In this document: piece by piece, positions 31,891 to 44,283 of the stretch
Layout of the letters: every line of letters begins with the position of its first letter
How positions within the stretch are numbered: the stretch's first letter is position 1
Assembly (NCBI GenBank): GCA_031472005.1
Contig: PZJY01000007.1
Location: 868,001 to 932,000, forward strand
DNA length: 64,000 nucleotides
Source: Tetracladium setigerum
Lineage: Eukaryota > Ascomycota > Leotiomycetes > Helotiales
Direction of reading: 5' to 3'
The notes under the pieces: model-generated
Databases searched by the model: none
Told to the model about the DNA's origin: nothing
The model's input: only the letters and a program-made list of their open reading frames with translations
Made by a program: the position numbers and the translations under genes

Positions 31891-33072
31891 ATGGCGCAAA
31901 TACGTGGGACCGCGGGCTACAACCTCGGAGGCCAGAACAACTTCGGTGCTCCAAGCGGCGCAGATTCAACGAGCGATTCGAGTCCTTTGGACAACATTCG
32001 AGCGCAAACGAGCAAGATTGAGGATTTCTTAGATACCTTCAGCGACCCGGTAAAACCGTATGTCTCCCAATTCCAATACCAGCCTCTGTCTTGGAAGCCC
32101 CGCGCTGCAGCTCGGTTTGGAGCTTCGTTCCTGAGCATTGGACACTTCTGCGTCGTTGCGCTGTAAATTTTTGCTGATTATTTGGTTCTCCAGATACCTT
32201 CCAGCAATTGGCCGTTTCCTCATTGTGGTTACCTTTTTGGAAGATGCCCTTCGAATTATCACCCAATGGAGTGAACAACTCCTTTACCTTCACGACTACC
32301 GCCACAGTACGAGAAAAAACCTCTTCAAAACACAAGAAATATGGCTAACAGGTGCTTTCTGCAGTTCCATGGGGTCTTACACACACATTCCTCTTCGTCA
32401 ACGTAGTTGCCATGCTTTCCTGTTCGTCTCTGGTCATTGCACGAAAATATTCGGATTACGCGGTAGCTGGTCTTTCCGGCGTTGTTGTCACACAGGCACT
32501 TGGATATGGTCTCATCTTCGACCCCAACTTCTTCCTTCGCAATCTCTCGGTCATGGGAGGTCTCCTGATGGTTCTTTCCGACTCGTGGGTGCGAAAGAAT
32601 AAGGCGTTCGCAGGTTTGCCATCGCTCGATGAGAAGGACCGCAAGATGTACTTCCAGCTTGCTGGTCGCGTTCTCTTGATTTTCCTCTTCATCGGATTCG
32701 TTTTTAATGGAAAGTGGTCTATTTGGAGAGTTGTTGGAGGCATCTTTGGATTCATCGCTTGCGTGATGGTTGTGGTTGGTTTCAAGGCTAAGTTCAGTGC
32801 TATCATGCTGGTTGTTATCCTAAGTGTTTTCAACTTGGTGGTTAACAATTTCTGGACTGTAAGTTCTTTCCCTCCTGAATTCTACGGTTTTAATTTCGTA
32901 AACCGCCCTTCTACTCCTGCTAACATGCCGTCAGCTCCACGAACACCACCCCCACAAGGACTTCGCGAAATACGATTTCTTCCAGATTCTCTCGATCGTC
33001 GGTGGGCTTCTTCTGTTGGTAAACAACGGTCCAGGCAAATACAGCATTGACGAGAAGAAGAAGGTCTACTAG
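31891..33072 (+). CDS. ERV29: SURF4/Erv29 ER cargo receptor
   Basis: Erv29 loads soluble cargo (for example glyco-pro-alpha-factor and carboxypeptidase Y in yeast) into COPII vesicles. Four exons: 31891-32057, 32194-32306, 32365-32858 and 32935-33072 (303 aa). Family marks are GRFLIVVTFLEDALRIITQW, the HDYRHIPWGL junction (made across intron 2), WVRKNKAFAGLP, and several hydrophobic helices (VVTQALGYGLIF, LAGRVLLIFLFIGFVF, IFGFIACVMVVVGF, ILSIVGGLLLLV). The protein ends EKKKVY, with Lys at -3 and -4: a KKxx COPI retrieval signal, as expected for an ER-Golgi cycling receptor. All introns are short and keep frame. Confidence 0.95.
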
Positions 33073-34015
33073 ACCAATTCTCACTACATTGACCAGGTGA
33101 AAGCAAAGGGAATAGGACGATGAGGGCGGTGCAAATACAATGCCTGGTAGAGAGGGGGCGAAGGAGGAAGGGGGGTTTCAGGAAACTGTGAGAAGCCAGA
33201 AAAACAGTAGGCGTTGTTGCCTTGCATTTGGGAGGAGTTTTTCAGTATATTGTCAATGAAGCAATCACATCGATATCAGCAAACAATAGATCGCGAAGTC
33301 GTTTCTCGATCATTGATATTCGCGTGTTGGTGAGGAGGGGCTTTCCTCGAAAGTAAAATGCGCACCCAAACTTTATCTTCCTTTTTTTATTTCGTACTTT
33401 AAGTGCTTCACAGTAAGTAGAGATCTTGATATTTTCTCACAGCAATCTTCATGATAAGATTGGAACTTCACAGATGATGGAGAGTTAAAAGTATCAATTG
33501 CAGCGCACTCTCCTTCTTCCTCAAATGCAACTCTTTTTCTCAGATCAAATCGTTTATTTTATTCGTGGATTGTCATGAATTGCTATATGCCATTGCCAGA
33601 CCTCATCCGAAAAGTTTATGCCGAAAGGAGCATTCCCTTGCTTTTGAACGAGGGGTAGCTTCCAGACACGACTGTCGTCCCTTTTCTGGTTCTGTTCATA
33701 TTCGACACTACTTTGTTGACTGATTTCTTGATAATGAGGAATTAATCAATACCTAAGTATTGATCTATGCTCCCCCACGCCATGTCTGCGTTGAGATTAA
33801 TAAGCTGGCTCAGATGTAGGTTGACCATGGCTTACTGTTGTCCCCGCATCCACATATTCTCTTCATACTTGGTATGTATCGCCCCCTGGCCCTCGTGAAG
33901 CTGTGAAGAGTTCAATCTTTTATATCGAGTGTACTATTTTGCAGATATGACCGAAATTTATGTAAAAATTAGCAATGTATGCCCACCTCTTCTCCCCAAA
34001 CGAATACATAGAGCT
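33073..34015. other. Convergent 3' region, AT-rich
   Basis: About 940 bp lies between the Erv29 stop and the Zn2Cys6 stop. It is AT-rich with no supported ORF. Confidence 0.4.
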
Positions 34016-35636
34016 CTATGCAATGACCAAGTTATCAATGGCGAGTTTGGCAATGTTGAGAATCTGTAAGCATGTGCGCATAGAACCCGGGCCCCCATTG
34101 GAGGTATGTTGGTTTTTGCAATCTTGGCCGAAAATTCCATGGCCAAGTATGCCTGTGGCAACTTGTTGATCTAACATCTCATGTCGTGCTTTCTGTCGGA
34201 TTTCCATTTCAGCAACGAGGTCTTTTAATCCTTTATGCTTGAAACCTCCCTGTTCGTGGCCATAGATGTCGATTTTGAGCAAGGCTCGAACAGTCTGTCG
34301 CCATTGGTGAGGTGGCATGTCAACGGCGTTGAAGAATAATTCCTTCGCTACGCAAGTCATTGCTTCATGGACATTTCGCTTTGTGAATGTCAGTTTTGCA
34401 ATTCTCAGCGCTTGGGATAATACGCGAGTGGACCGAAAGCCTGCTCCGAGAGGAGAGCATAGGAAAGAGCCTCAAGCAACTGAAAAAGAAAGATTTTATT
34501 TTACCTGAGTTCCACAAAGTCCTCCATAGTCAAGGAATCGAAATACCAGAGTTTGGCCAGCTGCTTCCGCAGCGGTCGCCTCATCATCAACAATTTTTAG
34601 GACTCTTTGGTAGGCGTTCGCGATGATAGGTAAAATCGTACCAAGTAACATAGTATTCTGAAATGTTTCGATTGGAGGATTCGGGTTATCAACCGCAACT
34701 GATCCGCACTGTGGACACCAGATACTGTTGGCCGCAACCTGTGCGGCTTGACGGACTGTTTTGAGGGCGGAAACACTGTCAGTAGGTAGCTGCTGCAGAG
34801 ATGCCAGAGAAAGATACACTGATTAGGGGTCAGTAAGCGTTCGTCACGGAGGCAAAATGGCTTGGAGAATAGTAACAGTGCCGTGATAACAGCTTGCAAG
34901 GTTTGATATATCTTTTCGAGAAACGAGGAAGGAGACGTACTGGATGCTAGGCAACCACAAGGTACATAAGCATTTTGAGACGGTGAACTGGCAGCATCGG
35001 AGCTTGATCCTGTAGAGAGCTGGGGACCAGATTCCGTCGAAGAGGGAGAATTCCCATTACTCTGAGACCCATTTTCTCCAAAGTCTATGTCCGGACCTCC
35101 AGGACCAGCAATGCTGCCACCAAACTGCCATTTTGAATACAAATTCCCATTTTTCGAGTGCAAGGAAGGGTCAAGATCACTGGAAAAATCTGGCAGTACG
35201 TTTCCATTCATGAATGGGGCTTCGACGAGCCCGTGGGCTTGAAATGTATCGGTACTGTTGACTATGAATGGCTCTGGTCCCAGCTCGAGTGAGTCTGCAT
35301 CTAATGTCGTTGTCGGATCGGTTGTTTCTATGAACTGCCTCTTTCGCGGCCGTCCCATCGGTTTCTGCTCAGAGTAGTGGCAGACAATATTCTCCTTTGT
35401 GCATCGCGAACATCCACCGTCATCTTTGCTACACGCAAGTTTTCGTGTCCCTATGTTGTGTGAGCAAGTAGCTGGTCAGTTGGCGGCAAGAATTTTGGCT
35501 TACGGCATTCATCACAGGCACGATGCTTCTTCACGGGCGCAGGAGGTTGTTGCTGGGCAAATTGTGACATATCGAGAGCACCGAGAGCGACGGGATCGAG
35601 GTTTAGAGATGAGATGAGATTGTAGAAAACCGACAT
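34016..35636 (-). CDS. Zn2Cys6 fungal transcription factor
   Basis: Four exons on the minus strand: 35636-35504, 35450-34941, 34818-34505 and 34378-34016 (439 aa). The binuclear zinc cluster is perfect CX2CX6CX6CX2CX6C, formed across intron 1 (HRACDECR|TRKLACSKDDGGCSRC). It is followed by the basic linker GRPRKRQ, a Ser/Asn/Gly-rich region, then a helical effector region (LASMYLSLASLQQLPTDSVSALK...WCPQCGSV...RFLDYGGLCGTQ|RNVHEAMTC...QWRQTVRALLKIDIYG). It resembles a conserved filamentous-fungal regulator family. I do not know its targets. The zinc cluster is near residue 40, with a helix before it that contains Leu repeats. Divergent from ERB1 over 277 bp. Intron 3 (34379-34504) carries an AACTGAC branch. 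Confidence 0.9.
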
Positions 35637-35913
35637 AGATTAGGTAGGGAGGTTCGATGAGCAGCCAGGTTATATTCGTAGGTAAACACAACGTCTCTCT
35701 CTCTCTCCCTCTGTGTCTAGATTGGTTTCAGGCAAAATGAAGCCTCGCCGCCTCCTTCTCAGTCAGCGAAGGTATTGAGGGGTCAAAGAGGATGACTGCC
35801 AAGACGCTAAGATAAGCCAGACAGCTTCCCGATAACGTCGAGGTCGACGAGAAAAAAATTAATTTTGGGCTGTCAACAACCACCTTCTCAAGTTCGACAC
35901 CTTCTCTTTTACA
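35637..35913. promoter_or_regulatory. Shared divergent promoter, Zn2Cys6 gene/ERB1
   Basis: The 277-bp spacer includes a TC repeat (about 35693-35708) and an A/T tract (about 35851-35865) reminiscent of the AAAATTT-type RRPE element of ribosome-biogenesis genes. The RRPE reading is a guess. Confidence 0.45.
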
Positions 35914-38294
35914 ATGGCACCACCCACAAGCAGCGATCGGAAGCGCAAAGCCGTAACCCGTGATGTAGTTGAGACGTCTGACGTGGAGTCAGACAATGAT
36001 TTCGGAGACGCCATATTGGAAGGCATTCTGTCGCATAGCGAGGATTCGGACGATGGAGACAGTGAGGAACTGGAAGATGAGAGCGATGAAGAGGAGAATG
36101 AGAATCTCGATGAGCTTGAGGACCTAGACAGCGACGACATACCATCCGAGGGAAGTGAAGACGAAGGAGCAGGTGCCGACCGAAAATTAGCGAAGAGTAT
36201 TGGTACAATTGGCTTGACCGATATTCATCCAGCCTCAGATGACGAAGACAAACCAAACTATACTGTCGAGACAGATGCCAATGGAGGAACACGTTATGTC
36301 TACGAGGAAATTAACCCTGTTTATGACTCGGACGATTCAGATGCGCCCATCACAACCAACACAATTGGAAATATTCCTTTGGAATTTTACGACTCCTACC
36401 CACACATCGGCTATGATATCAACGGCAAGAAGATTATGCGACCTGCCAAGGGCGAAGCTCTGGATGCATTGCTGGATAGTATAGAGGTGCCCAAGGGTTG
36501 GACTGGCCTCACAGATCCTACAACCGGCAAGCCTCTGAACCTTAGTCAGGATGAATTGGAAATTCTACGCAGAATTCAAACGAATGAGATGCCAGAGGAT
36601 GGCTACGATCCATATCCTGTAGGCCTAATTCCCAAACAGCTTGCCGAACCTCTTACTAATTTCTGCAGGCCACAGTTGAATACTTTACAGGAATTGAGGA
36701 GATTATGCCTCTGAGCGCTGCTCCTGAACCAAAGCGTCGGTTCCTTCCTTCCAAGCACGAGGCTAAGCGAATTATGAAGATCGTTCGCGCAATCAGGGAA
36801 GGAAGAATATTACCATACAAGCCTGCCGAAGAGCGAGAAGAAGAGGACGAAGAAGTTCACTACGACATTTGGCAAGATGAGCAGCCGCGTCCAGATCATG
36901 TCATGAATATTCCAGCACCAAAGATGGCACCTCCTGGATATGATATGAGCTACAACCCACCCCCTGAGTATCTGCCGACCAAAGCCGAGAAGCAAGCCTA
37001 CGAATCTACTGATCCCGAAGACCGAGAAAAAGAATACCTTCCTACCGGATACGATTCGTTACGAAAGGTGCCTGGTTACGAAAAGTTCATCAATGAGAGA
37101 TTTGAGCGTTCATTGGATCTTTACTTGGCACCCAGAGTAAGGAAAAATAGGTTGAACATTGATCCTGCATCATTGCTTCCCAAGCTTCCCAGACCCGAGG
37201 AGCTCAAACCATTCCCTACTGTTTGCTCAACGTTATTTCGCGGCCACGATGGTAGAGTTCGTAGCTTAGCAATTGATCCTTCAGGTATCTGGTTGGCAAG
37301 TGGTGGGGATGATGGAACTGTTCGTGTCTGGGAGCTTTTGACCGGAAGACAGCTGTGGAGCGCGAAAATCGGCGATGAAGAGGCCGTAAATATGGTTAGA
37401 TGGAGACCTGGCAAGGATACCGTTATTCTGTCAGCAGCTGCTGGCGAAGATATCTACCTGCTTGTGCCTCCAATTCTCGACCCAGAAACTGAGGCTGCAA
37501 GCAGGGCTATTCTTGATGCCGGATTCGGTTATGCAACCAACGCAGCACCAACTCTCACTGCAAATGGTGCAAGAAAGGAGCCAGTCGCAAAATGGACACG
37601 ACCAGGCACGAAGTTGGAGGATGAAGGCGTTCTTATTAAGATCACTGTCAGAACAACCGTTAAAGTCATAAGTTGGCACCGAAGAGGAGATTTCTTCTCT
37701 ACCGTCTCACCCACCGCGCAACGAAGCGCAGTGGCAATTCACACCCTCTCGAAACATCTTACACAAATTCCTTTCCGTCGCCTTCCTGGTATTGCACAAA
37801 CCGTCCAATTCCACCCTTCGCGGCCGCTCTTTTTCGTTGCAACACAACGCACAATCCGCAGCTACGATCTTCAAAAGCAAGAGCTGGTCAAGATTATCCA
37901 ACCTGGTGCGCGCTGGATTTCTTCCTTTGATATCCACCCTGGCGGTGACAACTTGATTGTTGGTTCTTACGATCGACGTCTTCTTTGGCACGATCTCGAC
38001 CTCTCGACTAGACCATACAAGACGATGAGATTCCACAACAAGGCTATCCGAGCAGTAAAATACCACAAGGGTGGTTTCCCTCTATTCGCAGATGCCAGTG
38101 ATGATGGAAGTCTGCAGATATTCCACGGCAAGGTGGTCAGCGATATGATGGAGAATGCTACCATTGTCCCAGTGAAGGTCCTGAAGGGACATAAGGTAAA
38201 GTCTGCCTTGGGTGTTATGGATATAGACTGGCATCCAAAGGAACCTTGGTGTGTCAGTGCTGGTGCAGATGGCACTTGTCGTTTGTGGATGTGA
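35914..38294 (+). CDS. ERB1: Ribosome biogenesis protein Erb1/BOP1
   Basis: Erb1 is a PeBoW-complex member (with Nop7 and Ytm1) needed for 27S pre-rRNA processing and 60S assembly in the nucleolus. Two exons, 35914-36618 and 36669-38294, are joined by a 50-nt intron (YDPYP|ATVEYFTGIEEIMPLS) and give 776 aa. The N-terminus is basic (SSDRKRKAV), followed by long Asp/Glu/Ser runs. The BOP1NT domain includes NIPLEFYDSYPHIGYD, GYDPYP and SAAPEPKRRF. WD40 repeats form the C-terminal propeller, including STLFRGHDGRVRSLAIDPSG, GDDGTVRVWELL, LIVGSYDRRLLWHDLD and AGADGTCRLWM. Missing the intron would split it into two ORFs that overlap by ten bases. Confidence 0.97.
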
Positions 38295-39059
38295 TATCGA
38301 TATTTGTTGGTCATAGCATTGGCGTTCTGGCTCTGTAATGGAAAAAATCATCTTAAAATCAAGACTGCCCTTCAGCTCCTCGCTTCTCTTGCTAGGAGCC
38401 TACCTTCATGTACTTGATAGTAATCTTGTGAGCTTGGCTTTGATTTTGAATTTGTATCCGAACCCTACACTAGTTGAATTACAACAACGAACTTTGTCCA
38501 TTCGCAAATTCAAACCATACAGCGCTGCAATAATATAGATCATGTTGTAAGTTGGCTTACGATCTAACATGCTTTCTACAACATGATTCCTAGCATATCA
38601 GTGTTACACTCTGAGATTTCTTAACCTTCCACAACCCTTCTCTTTTGTTCCACTAAAGCTCGTATCACCACCACGATTGTGGAAATGCAACACCAACCAC
38701 AATCTTTACGCCACAACCAACTCATCTGTCACCATATGCCCAGTCAATGCTGTAAGTCTCCACCCATTTTACGCCCATTCCATATTCTACGGATAAAAGG
38801 CAGCTACTGATCAACACGCGACTTGACTCGACATTCTGGGACCTTCTCATTGGTTGGACCGCACCGCAGTTGTAACAGATTGTCACCTTGCTGCAGCAAG
38901 AGCTCATTTGTACAAGTACGACCGACCGACCCCTCATCCCATCCTATTTTTCATATAAATCCACAAGATCAAAGACAGCTTCCTCTGCTCTCCTCGGTTC
39001 CCACCTCAGGCAAATCCAACAATTGCAAAGACTTAAATTAAAAGCAAGCGTCCACGAAA
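38295..39059. promoter_or_regulatory. Intergenic region between ERB1 and DUF3237 genes
   Basis: This holds the ERB1 3' UTR and the promoter and CT/CA-rich leader of the next gene. No other feature is seen. Confidence 0.4.
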
Positions 39060-39996
39060 ATGTCGAACTTCCCAAAGTTGATTCCGGCTTTCACGGTTAA
39101 TGTACGTGCTCAGGTTACCCTCCATAGAAGCAAGTCACATCGCCACATAGCACAACACATCTAATTATTCAGCCAGATCGTGATCGATGCCGCCTCAGAA
39201 ATAGGAAAAGTTGCCCGAGGTGCTCCTCTCACAATCGTCCCCTTCACCGCAAACAGTGGATTCATTCGCTCTGAGCCTGGTATACCCTTCCCCGCCCCTC
39301 CCCTTCCTTCTCTCCCGATACTCAAAATACCACCTCCCTTCACATTATCAAACAAAACCACCCTCAACAGACATAGCATTCCATTCCACAATCTTGAAAA
39401 TACGATTACAAGGCCTAAAAGCTCACAAAAAATAACAGATTACTCGATCCCTCTGGACGCCACATTCCTCCACGGCTCCGACTTCATCCGTCAAGATCCC
39501 AGTGGCAAGCAGATCCGTCTGGACGTGAATTCGTACGCAAAAGATAAGAATACTGGTGCTGTGGTGGCGTTCAAGTACACTGGTATCATCAACTTGACCG
39601 AGGGGGTTATTGCCGTGCTTAGTGAGTTCTTTCGTACATCCTTTATATTCATTTTCCCCGCCCGTTTTCTTATTTTTTTTAAGAAGATACTCACTGCTCG
39701 GTGTCTTACTATTTGCTAACAATTTTGTACTGTACAGGTGGAAGCCCGGGGAAAGAGACCACTCCCTTTGGTGATGCTTGTAAGTTCTTCCTTCCAAGAT
39801 GCGACTAGACCTTTTGAGTAGCAGGATGATGCTGATGCTGATGCTGTGTTGCATAGTTACCCATGCCGTGTTTGAGACAGGGAGCGAAGAGCTAAAAGGT
39901 CTGGAGTTGAAGGTTTTTGTTGCGAGTGGACGATTCATCATTGAGGGCGAGAAGACTATTGTGGAGTATAAGCTCTCCGAGGTTGTGAAGGGATAA
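39060..39996 (+). CDS. DUF3237-family small protein
   Basis: Five short exons: 39060-39101, 39177-39279, 39439-39621, 39738-39779 and 39857-39996 (155 aa). The sequence follows the DUF3237 pattern: an N-terminal beta strand (NFPKLIPAFTVN), GKVARGAPLTIVPFTANSGFI, then DATFLHGSDFIRQDPSGKQ, DVNSYAKDKNTGAVVAFKYTG, the GxSPGKETTPFGDA loop, THAVFETGSEELKGLE and the final GRFIIEGEKTIVEYKLSEV. The family is a compact beta-barrel fold found in bacteria and fungi with no firm biochemical role. The gene is intron-dense for its size: introns make up half of the span. All junctions agree in phase. Confidence 0.85.
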
Positions 39997-40527
39997 ACTC
40001 GAGCGGAGAAGATGGGTTGGCAAGTTGCAAGGTTGGGAGATGAGGGGTTTGCAAAACCTGCTTTTACTACAAGAAAGCAAGGGGAAGAGAGTAGTTAATA
40101 TCAAATAAATGATGCGCGCAGTGCAATTTTCTACGTTGAAAAGACCTCTTAATTGAATTCGTGAATCTATGCTATATCATATTCATTTGTATGCGTCGAG
40201 CATCAAATATCTTCAGCTAGTCAGATGAGACCGAGAAGCTTTATCAGAGGAAAAATCAAGAAACGCCAGAGCGAGAAACCATCCCGCGTAACAATGCCAT
40301 CATCCATCATACGTTGTATCTTTAAAAAGAAAACCATGCTATCATTGAGAGAAAAAAGATCATTTTTATCTGCCTCAACGAGATTCGTCCAACGCAAACC
40401 AAGCTGCAACAGTATCATGAAGGCTGCAATCGCCATGAGAAGCCATGTGCAACTTCAAGAAACACCAAATTTTTGCCACCCAAAGTCAAGTCAAAGAAAT
40501 ATCTCTGTCCAACCATGTGCAGTAAAT
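39997..40527. other. Convergent 3' region
   Basis: About 530 bp between two stop codons hold 3' UTRs. No supported ORF. Confidence 0.4.
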
Positions 40528-42397
40528 TCAGTTTACACTGTGACCAGCAAGAGCAAGTAGGCGTTCACCAGCCTTGATGTTGGCACATGCGTAAGCCTTC
40601 GACTCCTTGGGGAAAGTGCCGTTAGCGGCCCACAGGTCAATCAGTGGCTGCATTGGCTCCAACTCGTGTGACTTTAGCATGTCGATCTCGGTAGCAGTGA
40701 GGATGAAGTGGCTGAAGCAGCTGTTCATTGCCTTCTCAAGACTAAGATGGTAGAAAGGATCGACGAAGTGGGCCCAGTAGAGGTGAGAGTAGACGCGGAA
40801 CATTTGACGGAAAATCTGTTGGCAGACGTCAAGAAATTCGGCGGGAAATCCACTGTTCTTCCCAACCCACTCGCCGGGTCCAATGAGAGATGGAAGTGAT
40901 AGGCCAAGCGATGTGGGACCAGCAGGGATAGGAGTGTTGGAGCCAGGAGTGTTGAGACCTCCAGAGGCGTATGTTGCGACGTTTGGATCTGGGGCACTCG
41001 TGCTATGGGCAAAGGAGACTCCAGCAGGATCGGTAGGGAAAATATCAACGTTTTCGATCTTGCCCGAGATCCAGCGTTGCATAAGAGAGATATACTCGTA
41101 GGCTGGAACTTCAACTGGCTCTTTGCGGTTGTTTAGCCAAGTGAAAGAGTGGTTTCTAATTGAGGTCAGAGAATGACAAGGGCAATGAGTATAGTAAAGG
41201 TATGTACTTACGGGCCGGCTGACATGCGAGGGCAGGTGTGGTTGTTACAAATCGTGGTGCCATCTTCTTCCTTATTGTGAATGACGCTCACAAAGGTCCA
41301 GAGGATGCGGTAATGCTCAACGACTATGAAATAAACTTAGTGGCTTTGCTTCAAGAATTAAGGGATTGGCTAACCTTGATGCGCAATCCATTCGCCTTGC
41401 TCCACTGTCTTTGGTCGAGCGGAGAGAGTCATGAAGTTGCCTTTGACGATGTGTTGTGCATGGTTGATGTTGAGCCAGATCGGCTTGGGGCGTGGGAGGT
41501 TGTAAAAGGCAAGGGGATCATTTGGAAGGCTGCCAGTGGAATCATTCATAGAAAGAGTCTGAGAGAGAGATGGCGAATTGGGTAGGGGAGGGACTCTGGG
41601 CGCGAGATTTGAACTTGATGATGCCAGTGAACCTTGTTGACTGCTACCGGTTGGTGAGGTTGGCGACGCAGAGTTCTGCCCGGGTCCTGGGCTCTTGGAA
41701 CCGCCATTCTTGCCGCTACCTCTGAATCTACTACCACTGTACAGAAAACCGAATTAGCATAGTTCTTGACTAAAGCTCAGGCAAACAAACAGGGAAATAT
41801 GCGGGGGTAGAATCGCAATTTGGTTCGCAATCTCCTCGAGCGGAATGCCATCTCTTTCAGGATCATGCTGACGCTGACGCTGTAGTACTGCACCGCGCAC
41901 TCGACGAAATAGAAAGACTGGCTCATAGAACATAGCAGCCAATGCCCAAGTGATGGACCAGAATCTGGCACGAATTTCATGACCAGTTTCCCGAAGAATA
42001 CCTGGAACATCGAAGACGATCCAGGCGATAACACAGAATAGAAGGAGAAGTGCAAAGATACAAGCCAGGATCGAGTTCAAAGTTTCCATTGGAAGCATTT
42101 GGACGTTTTTTGGACGAGAGTTTGTGGGTTTAATTGGGGTAGTGAGATTGCGACAAGGGGTGTGGTCTGAAAGTGATGGGAGATGACTGGAATTGACGAT
42201 CTCCATGTCCAGATATTTCAAATATTTGATATCCTATGCCACCAGTTCGCCGAGCCACTAGCTTGAACCACATGTTGGAAGGCGAGTTGAAGATTTGCCC
42301 TCCTAGATGACTTGCGACCAAATATCACTAACTTCCACAAGTGCAACTCCTGAGAACACAAAAAGAGTACCTACATTCCTGAGAATAAGTTCGACAT
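40528..42397 (-). CDS. MOB-family kinase-adaptor protein with long first intron
   Basis: MOB proteins scaffold NDR/LATS or STRIPAK kinase modules. Exons on the minus strand: 42397-42375, 41736-41375, 41323-41212 and 41155-40528 (374 aa). Exon 1 (MSNLFSG) fits in phase but is short, so less certain. A Ser/Pro/Gly-rich tail (about 10-70) precedes the MOB fold: FMTLSARPKTVEQGEWIAHQ, HYRILWTFVSVI, the zinc-site region CNNHTCPRMSAGPNHSFTW, LNNRKEPVEVPAYEYI, then the CQQIFRQMFRVYSHLYWAHF helix with the His ligands. A Gly/Pro/Thr insert (about 210-260) splits the domain. The divergence from canonical Mob1 suggests a phocein/MOB-3-like member. Intron 1 (41737-42374) is about 640 bp and contains another ORF on the same strand. 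Confidence 0.85.
41754..42098 (-). CDS. Small membrane protein ORF nested in MOB intron 1
   Basis: This is a 114-aa ORF from ATG 42098 (MLPMETLNSIL), or 111 aa from ATG 42089. It has one strong transmembrane helix (LACIFALLLLFCVIAWIVF), then FDVPGILRETGHEIR, a second amphipathic or hydrophobic stretch (WSITWALAAMFYEPVFLF), and a basic/acidic tail (RRVRGAVLQRQRQHDPERD, IPLEEIANQIAI). Composition is convincingly protein-like, but I recognise no family. It lies entirely inside the proposed first intron of the MOB gene, same strand, ending 18 nt before the next MOB exon. It could be a nested gene, or a separate gene if MOB starts elsewhere. Confidence 0.5.
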   Translation of the reverse strand: MLPMETLNSILACIFALLLLFCVIAWIVFDVPGILRETGHEIRARFWSITWALAAMFYEPVFLFRRVRGAVLQRQRQHDPERDGIPLEEIANQIAILPPHISLFVCLSFSQELC

Positions 42398-42954
42398 GGT
42401 GAACGACTTGGTGTGGAAGTCTTCTCTGATGCGGACAAAGGATACGTCCCGGTAGAACGCTTCTGATCAGTGGTTGTTGCTGTCGTGGCCTTGTCGTTGA
42501 GTGTGAGAGACCGGGTGGTGTTGAGAGTGTCGTGAAGTTGAGAAGGGGAGATCGATCCATCCAGAGCCTCACAGATAGACGACGTTAATCTAGCGCCGGC
42601 TAAGCTTCGGCACGTCGCAACTCTCTTTAGCGGCTTTGCGCTGCTTTAATTACATCCTGCCGGCGCTTTATGGTGCTTGGCAGGAACTGATCAATATTCA
42701 CTTCACATCGCATCGCATTTCAGCATCAAAAGCATAAACTGAATTGAACTTCTAGCAACAGCTTACCTTTCCTCAAAGGCGCGACAAGGTCAAAGTCCAA
42801 ACACCACCAGCTTCAACAATCTGCCAGCCTACAGGTAGGACTCGCCAACATCCGTCCGTACATCATGATAGCTCTCTAACCCTTTTCATGGCAGAAACAA
42901 TCCCCAGACAACCATCCTCCTGCGCTCCATCAACCAACCCAAACCCAAGCAAAT
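42398..42954. promoter_or_regulatory. Divergent promoter region MOB/LEO1
   Basis: The 557-bp spacer lies between opposite start codons. A CA-rich leader precedes the LEO1 ATG. Confidence 0.45.
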
Positions 42955-44283
42955 ATGTCTGCTTCCGAAGACGACGTGCTCAACCCCTCCACTGGACTCG
43001 AAGATGACCTTTTCGGTTCTGATGATGATGATGCCGCGGCTGAAAAGCCTAGGTATTTGAGTGATGAGGAACTCGACTCTGGGGATGACGAGGGAAGACG
43101 CGATAGAGCCCGGTCAGAGGAAGCAGCTATCGACGAAGACGATTCAAGAGTTAGGCGCGTTCTAGACGCTAGTATCGCCCGACATACACTTCCAAAACCC
43201 ATTGATGGACAGGTAAGAGAGCTCCCGTCTTCTCGCTAAACTGTAACTAATTTAAGACAGTTCAACTCCTTGCGACTACCCGGGTTTCTAGGCATCGATC
43301 CACGTCCCTACGATCCAAAGACCTTCAAGATTCCTACTGCCGACCATCACCTACAGGAAAAGTCCAAGAACTTCTCAGCCAGCCTTACGGCTTCTTCAAC
43401 GATGCGATTCCGCAAATCACCAGCAACCGGTCAACTGGAGAGCAACACAAATATCTACAGGTGGAGCGATGGCAGCATGACGATTGCTGTGGGCGGTGAG
43501 CACTATGAGCTCCAGAGCAAACCGCTCGCGCCTCCAATGAACAAGCCCTACCAGCCTCTTTCGGATTCTCACATCTATTTATGCTCACCATCGATCGAGT
43601 CACAGCTGTTCGTAGTTGTCGGCCACATGTCGAGTCAGTTCTCTGTCAGACCGAACAAGGGCATTGTCGACGAGGCTCTGGAGAAGTTGCAGGCCAGTCT
43701 TGCAGCCGCAACTAGACGGGGCAAGGGTGATGAAAAGGGTGGACCAGAGATTATTTCCAACACCATTGATCCAGAATTGCAAAAGAAACAAGCCGAACTA
43801 GCCGAGAAGGATCGATTGAAGGCCCAACGCCGTCGCGACCAAGCAGCAGAAAAGGCAAGCTTGCCTAGAGGCTACGGAGGACGTGGCACAATGACCGTTG
43901 ATGATTTGGAAGGGGGACGAGGACGAAGAGCACCTGCTTCGAAGCCTCGATCCAAGCCAAAGCGCAAGGCCGATTATGACTCGGATGACAGTGCTCCCAG
44001 AGGTGGGCTGCGTCAAGACGAGTATGATCGGGAAGATGACTTCCTGGCTTCTAGTGATGAGGAAGACGAGCCGGAATTAGAAGATGATGAAGAGGAAGAG
44101 GAGTTTGAGAGTGAGCGACCCAAAGCTAAGAGGGTGAAGACCTCGAAGCACCAAGGGAGCGATGAGGATGCGGAAGCAGATCTTGACGATGATGAGATTA
44201 TGGCACCAACTACGAGCGAGCCTGTGGGCAGGGGAAGAAAGCAGCGACACAACATTATTGACGATGAGGATGATGATGAGTAG
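42955..44283 (+). CDS. LEO1: Paf1-complex subunit Leo1
   Basis: Leo1 belongs to the Paf1 complex, which travels with RNA polymerase II and supports H2B ubiquitination and elongation. Two exons, 42955-43212 and 43261-44283 (426 aa), are joined at PIDGQ|FNSLRLPGFLGIDPRPYD. The acidic N-terminus (GLEDDLFGSDDDDAAAE, LSDEELDSGDDE) leads to the conserved Leo1 core: HTLPKPIDG, FLGIDPRPYDP, NIYRWSDGSMTIAVGGEHYEL and HIYLCSPSIESQLFVVVG. The C-terminal half is charged and disordered, with basic GRGRRAPASKPRSKPKRK and long Asp/Glu runs ending NIIDDEDDDE. Length and order match fungal Leo1. Confidence 0.96.

Noticed and set aside
34480..34504. 25-nt intron model in the Zn2Cys6 gene (GTAAAA...TTTCAG)
   Set aside because: Too short and leads to a stop; the 126-nt intron to 34379 with an AACTGAC branch restores the conserved helix.
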